Assembly: GCA_900554645.1 (NCBI GenBank)
Contig: USIE01000023.1
Coordinates: 1-12,844 of the forward strand
Length of the DNA stretch: 12,844 nt
Direction: 5' to 3'
Source: an uncultured Collinsella sp.
GTDB lineage: Bacteria > Actinomycetota > Coriobacteriia > Coriobacteriales > Coriobacteriaceae
This document shows positions 7,761 to 12,844 of this stretch, one piece after another. Within the stretch, counting starts at the first letter, position 1. Each line of letters starts with the position of its first letter. The notes below the pieces were generated by a model. That model searched no databases. It worked only from the letters and a program-made list of their open reading frames with translations, and had not been told where the DNA came from. The position numbers and the translations under genes were made by a program.

Positions 7761-10247
7761 ATGAGTATCAAACGTTTGGCACTTTGCCGCAGCCAGGGCC
7801 GTCTGTTTGTGCTGCTTCGTTTTGCCGGTCAGGATGTCGCCGCGCTTATTGAGCGGGAGGGTTCTCAAGCGTTTGTCCATGCGACGACGAGCGGTTCTCG
7901 TGTGCCGTCGCTGGTGCTCCCGGTCGATCATGGCCGTGTGCTGGCGCTTTGCCCTTCCGTTTCCGGTTACGAGCGCGAGCTCGCCGTCATGGTACTTCCG
8001 TTTTTGGATGGCTCGTCGATGGATGTCGTTTTTGCATCCGGTGGTCAAAGGTTGGGCTCTATTCGCCTCGATAGCCGCGTGGCCAAGCTGGAATCCAAGA
8101 TTAACTACAAAGCAAAGCCTGCGCTGTGCGCGCTTATCCGCGATGCGCAGCGTGGCGAATGCTGCGGTCGCTACGAGATCGATGCCATTCGCTATTTGCC
8201 GGCAGACTCCGGCGCGGTGTGGCGCTATGAGGTTACCTGGGCGGGAGACCCCCAGTGCGCACCCGAGTTCCAGATCTCCGATACGCATATGAATGCCATC
8301 GATGTCACCGTGCATGTGTTTGAGTCGCAGGTCGATGTGCCGCAGCAGGACGGATGCCGCGTCAATAAAACGTTTCTGAGCGTTGAGATGCCTCAGGATA
8401 TACGAGATTGTGTCGCAATCGTGAGCGATCCCACAGAGCGGATCCAAAGCGGGTTTTGCGCCATGGATGGTCGCCTGTACAACGGCATGGTCGACGACAG
8501 CTGGAACCGTATGAAGGACGCGCGTGCAGACGACGCAGCTTATCGACGTTGGCTTGAGCAGCATCGCGCAAAGCCGGGCGATTTGGCGTGCCAGCGTGTC
8601 GCTTCGGCGGCCTTTGCCTATAGACCGCTCGTGAGCATTGTGGTGCCGTGCTACAAGACTGATCGGGTCTACCTGCGCGAGCTGCTGGAATCGGTGCAAG
8701 CCCAGAGCTATGACAACTGGGAATTGCTGCTTATGGACGCCTCGCCCGAATGGGACGCGGTGGCCACCCTTGCGGCAGGTGCCAACGACGAGCGCATCCG
8801 TCGCATCGAGCTTCCCGGCAACGGCGGCATTGTGGTCAACACCAACGCAGGTATCGAGCAAGCGACAGGCGACTACATCGCTTTCTTGGACCACGATGAC
8901 ATTCTGGAACCGGACGCGTTATTCCAGTATGTTTCCGCGCTGAACAAGGCGGCCGAGGGCGAGCGTCCCCAGGTCCTGTTCTGTGATGAGGACATGTTCC
9001 AGAAAACGGGGGAGTGGGGCCAGCCGGTCTTTAAGACCGTACTCAACGTCGACCTGCTCTATAGCCATAACTGCGTGACGCATTTCCTGATGGTGGAGAA
9101 GGCGCTCATCGATCACATTGGTATGTCCCCAGAAGACGTTGCGGGCGCCCAGGACTACGACTTGACGCTTCGCTGCCTTGCAGCCGGCGCGCGCTTTGAG
9201 CACGTTGCGCATGTGCTGTATCACTGGCGCGTGCATCCGGGATCGACCGCCGATGGCTCTGCCGATAGCAAGCCGTATGCCATTGAAGCGGGTCGTCTTG
9301 CGCTGCAGCGCCACTTTAACGCGCTGGGCGTTCACGGAACGGTCGAGGAGACCGAGACGCCGTTTGTCTACCGCATGCGCCATGCGCTGCCGGAGCCTGC
9401 GCCGCTGGTGAGCATTGTGATCCCCACCAAGGATCACATTGAGACGCTCGATGCCTGTGTGATGTCGATCGCCCAGAAGGCCACGTATACCAATTACGAG
9501 ATCGTCTTGGTGGAGAACAACAGTGAAGCCCCGGAGACGTTTGCGTATTACGAAACCCTGCCAGAGCGCGTGGCTGCAGCATCCGAAGGCAAGGGCATCG
9601 CGCGCGTTGTGTACTGGCCGGGCGAGTTCAATTACTCTCAGATCATCAATTTTGGTGTGAAGCACGCCAAGGGTGACTACCTGCTGCTGCTGAACAACGA
9701 TACCGAGGTCATAAGCCCGGACTTTATCGAAGAGATGATGGGCTATCTGCAGCGTCCCGATGCGGGCGTGGTGGGCGCCAAACTCTACTTTGCCGATCAT
9801 CTGGTGCAGCATGCCGGCATTTTGATTGGCGTGCGTGGCGCACTTGCCCATGCCAACCAGGACTTCTCGGCAAAGCGCGAGGGCTATCTTGCCCGTGCCG
9901 TGCGCCCGGGCAACTTTAGCGCCGTGACGGGTGCCTGCCAGATGGTGCGACGCGACGTATTTGAGCGCGTCGGCGGCTACAACGAGGAATTCGCCGTCGG
10001 TTTTAACGACGCAGACTTTTGCCTGCGCGTGTGGGAGGCGGGTTACCGCACCATCTTTACGCCCTATGCCGAGCTGTACCACTACGAGTTCACCTCGCGC
10101 GGCAGGGAAGAGGCCAACGAGGAAAAGCTGCGCCGCTGGAAACGTGAACAGGCACTGTTCATTCAGCGCTGGCCGGAGTTCTTCTTGACGGGCGATCCAT
10201 GGTTGGGGCCGAATCTTAGCAGTGAGAGCGAGTATTTCTCAATCTAG
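7761..10247 (+). CDS. Large glycosyltransferase with two GT2 domains
   Basis: An 828-residue protein in three parts. Residues 1-285 form a beta-rich region that I do not recognise. The first GT2 domain runs about 288-530: PLVSIVVPCYK, DHDD (377-380), FCDEDMF (407-413), QDYDLTLRC (464-472) and YHWRVHPGS (487-495). The second runs about 547-790: PLVSIVIPTKD, VENNSE (584-589), the metal motif NND (645-647) in LLLLNNDTEV, GACQMVRRDVFERVGGYNEE, NDADFC (749-754) and LYHYE (772-776). Tandem GT2 proteins of this kind build rhamnan-type or O-antigen-like chains, each domain adding one linkage (family knowledge). In the first domain the usual DDxS segment reads MDASPEWD (325-332), an altered version. 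No membrane helix is visible. It is the last gene of the operon; its stop overlaps the stop of the opposite gene. Confidence 0.92.
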   Translation: MSIKRLALCRSQGRLFVLLRFAGQDVAALIEREGSQAFVHATTSGSRVPSLVLPVDHGRVLALCPSVSGYERELAVMVLPFLDGSSMDVVFASGGQRLGSIRLDSRVAKLESKINYKAKPALCALIRDAQRGECCGRYEIDAIRYLPADSGAVWRYEVTWAGDPQCAPEFQISDTHMNAIDVTVHVFESQVDVPQQDGCRVNKTFLSVEMPQDIRDCVAIVSDPTERIQSGFCAMDGRLYNGMVDDSWNRMKDARADDAAYRRWLEQHRAKPGDLACQRVASAAFAYRPLVSIVVPCYKTDRVYLRELLESVQAQSYDNWELLLMDASPEWDAVATLAAGANDERIRRIELPGNGGIVVNTNAGIEQATGDYIAFLDHDDILEPDALFQYVSALNKAAEGERPQVLFCDEDMFQKTGEWGQPVFKTVLNVDLLYSHNCVTHFLMVEKALIDHIGMSPEDVAGAQDYDLTLRCLAAGARFEHVAHVLYHWRVHPGSTADGSADSKPYAIEAGRLALQRHFNALGVHGTVEETETPFVYRMRHALPEPAPLVSIVIPTKDHIETLDACVMSIAQKATYTNYEIVLVENNSEAPETFAYYETLPERVAAASEGKGIARVVYWPGEFNYSQIINFGVKHAKGDYLLLLNNDTEVISPDFIEEMMGYLQRPDAGVVGAKLYFADHLVQHAGILIGVRGALAHANQDFSAKREGYLARAVRPGNFSAVTGACQMVRRDVFERVGGYNEEFAVGFNDADFCLRVWEAGYRTIFTPYAELYHYEFTSRGREEANEEKLRRWKREQALFIQRWPEFFLTGDPWLGPNLSSESEYFSI

Positions 10248-11221
10248 CGCGAAGTGATTCCGAGTTTGGGTAGCGATTCAGCAATCGTGTTGAGCTCATG
10301 TTGCTGTAGGTAGGCGGGATTGAGAGCTTCTTTTCTATAGGCTAGGTAGCTGTCTCTGGTCAGTTCCCTAAGCTGTTTAGTAAAGAACTGTTCCCAACTG
10401 AAGAACTTCTCGCAGTCGATGAAATCGGCAGGATGAAGGAGCATATCTTGCGTTTCGACATCGTTGAAGAGTCCGGATCTCAGCACAAGCCATTCAAACG
10501 ATTCCGGCAAAAAGAGCTCGATCTCCTTAAATCTCCTGAGCGAATAGACATAGGGCATCTCGGGCCCAAAAGCGGCCCCATCTGCAATTACGAGCAACTT
10601 TTGGGCTGGGGAGCTCAGAGCGGTTTCGTATACGTTTGATTTGCCACCGGCACTTACGCAGCGAATATTACTTTTGGCGCACAGGACTTCAAAGAACTCA
10701 TAGCCGGCATTGCTGTCTTCGACGATGACTTCTTCTGGTCGATCTCCATCGTAGAGCTCGTCTCCGTAAATGCGGTAGGTAGAAGTGTACGTGCGTGTGT
10801 AGACGGGATATTTTGTTGTTGCCCTGTTGGTGTTTTTGAGGCCATAGATCTCATCCACGCTATAGGGGAGCTGGGGCAATTCGTCCCTCGCAACGATGAC
10901 GTAGTAGTTGGAACTGTGTCGAGCTGCATGCTGGAATGCATGGCTCCTTACGAATTTTTGCGTATCGTCCACAAACACGATGCTGTTATCGATGCGGCCG
11001 AGTTGCGCTTCCCAATCTTTGCCGCCGATGACGCGGCAGGGGGCTGCGCAATTAACGATTATCCCGCTTTGGGCTCCTAGGTTTTCGTATGCACGAAGGC
11101 TGTCCAACAGGGTGGTTTTGCCTGTTGCGCTTTTGCCTTGGATGATGGTGAGGTTTCGGCGAATGGTGAGTTTGACCTGAACTTTATTGGTCCTTACGGT
11201 CAGCTGGTATTCCCCTCTCAT
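10244..11221 (-). CDS. P-loop ATPase with TOPRIM-like second half; partner of the DUF4869-like gene
   Basis: A 325-residue protein of unknown function. Its N-terminal part is a P-loop NTPase: a beta-rich opening, Walker A GKSATGKTT (29-37) and Walker B SIVFVDDTQKF (80-90). ARDELPQLPYSVDEIYGL (111-128) follows, a likely sensor region after a YYVIV strand. The second half has EEVIVEDSNAGYEFFEVLC (163-181), GGKSNVYETAL (192-202) and KLLVIADGAAFG (208-219). The spacing of an acidic strand, a GGKSN loop and a hydrophobic strand ending in Asp resembles the TOPRIM domain of OLD-type ATPase-nucleases. That match is my inference, and the DxD is incomplete (ADGAA). No ABC signature motif is visible. 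ATG 11221 is chosen: it overlaps the upstream stop as ATGA, with AGGGAGG seven bases before it, whereas the earlier in-frame ATG at 11242 lacks a ribosome site. Confidence 0.75.
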   Translation of the reverse strand: MRGEYQLTVRTNKVQVKLTIRRNLTIIQGKSATGKTTLLDSLRAYENLGAQSGIIVNCAAPCRVIGGKDWEAQLGRIDNSIVFVDDTQKFVRSHAFQHAARHSSNYYVIVARDELPQLPYSVDEIYGLKNTNRATTKYPVYTRTYTSTYRIYGDELYDGDRPEEVIVEDSNAGYEFFEVLCAKSNIRCVSAGGKSNVYETALSSPAQKLLVIADGAAFGPEMPYVYSLRRFKEIELFLPESFEWLVLRSGLFNDVETQDMLLHPADFIDCEKFFSWEQFFTKQLRELTRDSYLAYRKEALNPAYLQQHELNTIAESLPKLGITSR

Positions 11222-11670
11222 GCTCGAGCCTCCCTCAGACATTTTGCCGAGATAAGGACAAGCTCATCCATGGTATGAACAATCTGTCCGGAATTGATGA
11301 CACGGGCTGTAAAACGCGCTTTGCCAAAATCCATCATATGGTAGAGGTTGATGGTGATGTCATGTTTGGAGGCGATGCGCAAGATCCAATAGGCGCAATT
11401 ATCTCCGCAGGTTGAGGCGTTGTAGAGGTTTTGAGGCATAAAGAGCATCAGTAGAAGTGTTTTGGTGCCCGTTGATAGTTTCTCTGGCGGAATAACGCCA
11501 AGCACCTTGGTGTCAATTGCGTTTGTGCCAAGAACAGTGCCATTATCAATAGATTTGATAATGCGTTGTGACAGGGGATCTTGCAGCCAAGAGGGAGAAT
11601 AGCTGTAATCAAAGAATGTCGACGTGTCATAAATCACATCGTCTCTGTCGCCGTAGTGAATGCTGAGCAT
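11218..11670 (-). CDS. DUF4869-like protein
   Basis: A 150-residue cytosolic protein resembling DUF4869, a family without known function. It opens MLSIHYGDRDDVIYDTS, then carries VLGTNAIDTKVLGVIPPEKL (46-65), LSTGTKTLLLM (65-75), NASTCGDNCAYWIL (84-97, with a Cys88/Cys92 pair), ITINLYHMMDF (105-115) and IVHTMDELV (130-138). The LSTGTK segment resembles the signature motif of ABC/OLD-type ATPases. The start is ATG 11670, backed by GGAGG on the minus strand (11679-11675) four bases upstream; a longer reading frame begins without such a site. It is the first gene of a two-gene operon: its stop overlaps the start of the ATPase gene by ATGA, so the two are made in matched amounts and probably work together. 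The DUF4869 assignment is from recall of the family pattern. Confidence 0.75.
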   Translation of the reverse strand: MLSIHYGDRDDVIYDTSTFFDYSYSPSWLQDPLSQRIIKSIDNGTVLGTNAIDTKVLGVIPPEKLSTGTKTLLLMLFMPQNLYNASTCGDNCAYWILRIASKHDITINLYHMMDFGKARFTARVINSGQIVHTMDELVLISAKCLREARA

Positions 11671-11698
11671 TGTTCCTCCATGGTTGCCTGTTGCGACT

Positions 11699-11729
11699 AC
11701 TTTACCATGTTGGGGTCGATTTCCCTCAA
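11699..11729 (-). promoter_or_regulatory. Candidate promoter of the DUF4869-ATPase operon
   Basis: On the minus strand TTGAGG (11729-11724) and TAAAGT (11704-11699) are 19 bases apart. The -10 is preceded by TGG, giving an extended -10 (TGnTAAAGT). Transcription would begin about 20 bases before the ATG at 11670, leaving a short leader that includes the GGAGG ribosome site. Confidence 0.4.
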
Positions 11730-11780
11730 GCAGTGGGTAACGGGTCAATCAACATGTCTGTTAGAACGAACCGATGACTT

Positions 11781-11792
11781 TTACAGGTGTAA
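11781..11792. promoter_or_regulatory. Perfect palindrome TTACA-GG-TGTAA, possible operator
   Basis: A 12-base inverted repeat with five-base arms. Its core TACA-N2-TGTA matches the known operator core of BlaI/MecI/CopY-type repressors (established pattern). It lies in the divergent gap between the DUF4869 operon and the membrane-protein operon, upstream of both. Only one copy was seen, and no such repressor gene is in the window. Confidence 0.35.
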
Positions 11793-11823
11793 CAGCTTTC
11801 TATCCTGCGGTAATTGCCTGTCT

Positions 11824-11919
11824 CGATATGTTGGATTTAGCAGGTCGAAACTAACGATATTCCACGATAAGCTTATACAAGTTTATATAAGCCGATAAAT
11901 CTCGATATAACTTACGATA
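11824..11919 (+). repeat. Six same-direction CGATA repeats
   Basis: CGATA begins at 11824, 11855, 11865, 11893, 11903 and 11915, always on the plus strand. Neighbour spacings are 31, 10, 28, 10 and 12 bases, close to multiples of one helical turn in several cases. The array ends just before the ribosome site (AGGA, 11919-11922) of the leader ORF. It may be a protein-binding array. Confidence 0.45.
11867..11892. promoter_or_regulatory. AT-rich palindrome and inverted repeat
   Basis: ATAAGCTTAT (11867-11876) is a perfect ten-base palindrome. GCTTATA (11871-11877) is repeated inverted as TATAAGC (11886-11892), eight bases on. A -10-like TATATA lies at 11884-11889, partly inside the second arm, so a protein bound here could block transcription of the leader ORF and membrane gene. 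No good -35 was found, so the promoter itself is uncertain. Confidence 0.35.
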
Positions 11920-11930
11920 GGAATATAAAG

Positions 11931-12008
11931 ATGCGATTTGACATGAAACGACAGATTGAAATGCTTGAGACTCTTAAGAAGCCTCTCGTACGGGAGTATT
12001 TTTGCTAA
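11931..12008 (+). CDS. Small leader ORF (25 codons) coupled to the membrane gene
   Basis: An ATG with AGGA (11919-11922) eight bases upstream opens a 25-residue frame ending in TAA at 12006-12008. The peptide begins MRFDMKRQIEML, is rich in charged residues, ends REYFC, and has no signal sequence or membrane segment. Its stop overlaps the ATG of the next gene as TAATG. Its last third contains the sequence that pairs with the next gene's ribosome site. It may be a regulatory leader peptide whose translation opens that site, or a remnant of a longer gene; the frame is open upstream only to 11871. I recognise no homologue. Confidence 0.5.
   Translation: MRFDMKRQIEMLETLKKPLVREYFC
11983..11996 (+). 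promoter_or_regulatory. Hairpin burying the ribosome site of the membrane gene
   Basis: CTCTC (11983-11987) pairs with GGGAG (11992-11996) around a GTAC loop, with one T-G pair. GGGAG is the only plausible ribosome site for the gene starting at 12008 (or TTG 12002). TATTTTT follows at 11997-12003, so the element also looks like a weak terminator. A ribosome finishing the leader ORF would melt the stem. Confidence 0.4.
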
Positions 12009-12823
12009 TGAAAATTACAACTCATAGGCTTCTATTTATCTTAATTACTGTAGTGACATTTCTATTTTGTGCTCCGTTGTTGGTGAATGTTCTATTTATG
12101 TATGAGGCGCCCTGCGCTGTTTTTGAAGCGCGTTTTGATTCAGGGGATTTGCTTGGATATATCGGCTCTGCTTCTGTTGGCGCTGGTTCCATTTCTCTTG
12201 CGCTGTATTCGGTCTACCAGACCGAGAGATTGAATAAGCTTGATCGTAATCTGCAGAGGCAACAAGATGAGTTTAAACGGGAAAATACTAAGCGTCCGTT
12301 TTTTATAATCGATAAGGTGTTGGTTGACGATAAACCTGTCGACATCGATGGAGATAAGGGTATCTGGACAAGCACGGTAAATGAGGCCGTGCGTCTTTCT
12401 ATCGAAATTCGCAATGTTGGGGATGGGTCGGCCTGTCGACTTCGCCTGAGGGATGATTCGGCTTTTGGCAAGGCTTCGTCTATGGATCAGCATCGTCTAT
12501 GCGTTCCTCGGGACGGGGTTTATACATTTACAGCTTCGTTGGCAAACTTAAGAAAAAAGGGAGTCGTACTGCTTTTATTCAGATATGAGAACATCGTTGG
12601 GTGTCCTTTTGCGCAGCAGGCTGATATTCAAATATCCTATATTCCGAAATACGGGAAAGAATCGATAGAAACAGACGATGACGTGCTTGGGTATGAGATA
12701 TATGACGAGAACGTCGAATTGTCCGTTAGTTCTTTAACTGCTCAGATGGGGGTGCGGACGATTTCTTGGACCGCGTCTAGGCGTATCCATGGAGTGGGTA
12801 TGATGAATTGGACACCTAGTTAA
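12008..12823 (+). CDS. Two-helix membrane protein with cytosolic coiled coil
   Basis: A 271-residue protein of unknown function. A hydrophobic segment spans about 7-31, followed by a short loop containing MYEAPCAVFEARFDSGD. A second, weaker one spans 48-70 (LLGYIGSASVGAGSISLALY). A charged, Gln-rich coiled coil follows at about 71-95 (QTERLNKLDRNLQRQQDEF), then a basic KRPFFIID junction and a beta-rich domain to about residue 212 (for example VRLSIEIRNVGDGSACRL). The N-terminus, coil and beta domain are predicted to be cytosolic. ATG 12008 is chosen because it overlaps the leader stop as TAATG. TTG at 12002, five bases after GGGAG and two codons longer, is a real alternative, since two glycosyltransferases here use the same TTG spacing. 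The gene is more AT-rich than the glycosyltransferases, which fits acquisition by transfer. Such helix-helix-coil proteins often sit in accessory regions, but I assign no function. Confidence 0.65.
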   Translation: MKITTHRLLFILITVVTFLFCAPLLVNVLFMYEAPCAVFEARFDSGDLLGYIGSASVGAGSISLALYSVYQTERLNKLDRNLQRQQDEFKRENTKRPFFIIDKVLVDDKPVDIDGDKGIWTSTVNEAVRLSIEIRNVGDGSACRLRLRDDSAFGKASSMDQHRLCVPRDGVYTFTASLANLRKKGVVLLLFRYENIVGCPFAQQADIQISYIPKYGKESIETDDDVLGYEIYDENVELSVSSLTAQMGVRTISWTASRRIHGVGMMNWTPS

Positions 12824-12841
12824 GAGCGAAAGGTGTTCAAG

Positions 12842-12844
12842 ATG
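12842..12844 (+). CDS. Start codon of a further gene cut by the window edge
   Basis: The window ends on ATG, preceded by GAAAGG (12828-12833) with an eight-base gap. It follows the membrane-protein stop by 18 bases on the same strand, which suggests that the operon continues. Nothing of the product can be seen. Confidence 0.4.

Noticed and set aside
6333..8894. An 853-codon open frame on the minus strand across three glycosyltransferase genes, with similar ones at 3919-4773, 5535-6284 and 8919-10082
   Set aside because: All lie opposite well-supported GT2 genes in the same relative frame. They arise because the real genes avoid the codons that read as stops in reverse. Their translations are low-complexity and show no family motif.
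10244..11670. ABC transporter ATPase pair
   Set aside because: No ABC signature or Q-loop is visible in the ATPase, and neither protein has membrane segments or a permease neighbour.
11906..11911. TATAAC as the -10 of the leader ORF promoter
   Set aside because: Transcription would begin at about the ribosome site (11919-11922), leaving no leader; no -35 lies at the right distance.
11671..11930. CRISPR array or insertion-sequence ends in the AT-rich gap
   Set aside because: The repeats are only five bases long, there are no regular spacers, and no terminal inverted repeats, target duplications or transposase fragments were seen.

Overview
The window reads as chromosomal DNA of a moderately GC-rich Gram-positive gut anaerobe. 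A Coriobacteriia member such as Collinsella or a relative is my best guess. This rests on general impression (GC-rich coding DNA, strong AGGAGG-type ribosome sites, TTG/GTG starts, gut-type protein families), not on any marker gene, so it is inference.

Layout. (1) 1-239: a non-coding stretch with several GC-rich hairpins, two of them mutually exclusive, ending in a terminator-like stem. (2) 240-2036 (+): a lone protein of the 'AAA-ATPase-like plus PDDEXK_9' type whose ATPase and nuclease motifs both look eroded. (3) 2061-3080 (-): a GlfT2-like family 2 glycosyltransferase, reading away from the next block across a shared regulatory gap (3081-3336). (4) 3337-10247 (+): five tightly packed family 2 glycosyltransferase genes. 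The first four alternate by subtype as A-B-A'-B', evidently a duplicated gene pair; the fifth carries two GT2 domains in one 828-residue chain. With the divergent gene, this is an assembly-line set for a surface polysaccharide or cell-wall glycan. No flippase, polymerase, priming transferase or sugar-nucleotide gene lies in the window, so the product cannot be named.

(5) 10244-11670 (-): a two-gene, translationally coupled operon: a DUF4869-like protein followed by a P-loop ATPase whose second half looks TOPRIM-like. Its last codon overlaps the last codon of the glycosyltransferase operon tail to tail within a shared CTAG. I regard this pair as the best candidate for an undescribed system. 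(6) 11671-11930: an AT-rich divergent control region with a perfect 12-bp TTACA-GG-TGTAA palindrome, a second palindrome, and six same-direction CGATA repeats. (7) 11931-12844 (+): a 25-codon leader ORF joined by TAATG to a two-helix membrane protein with a coiled coil, followed by the first codon of a further gene at the window edge. The ribosome site of the membrane gene is buried in a hairpin inside the leader ORF.

The visibly AT-richer composition from about 10.25 kb onward, together with the change in gene type, suggests that regions 5-7 are accessory DNA placed beside the glycan locus.
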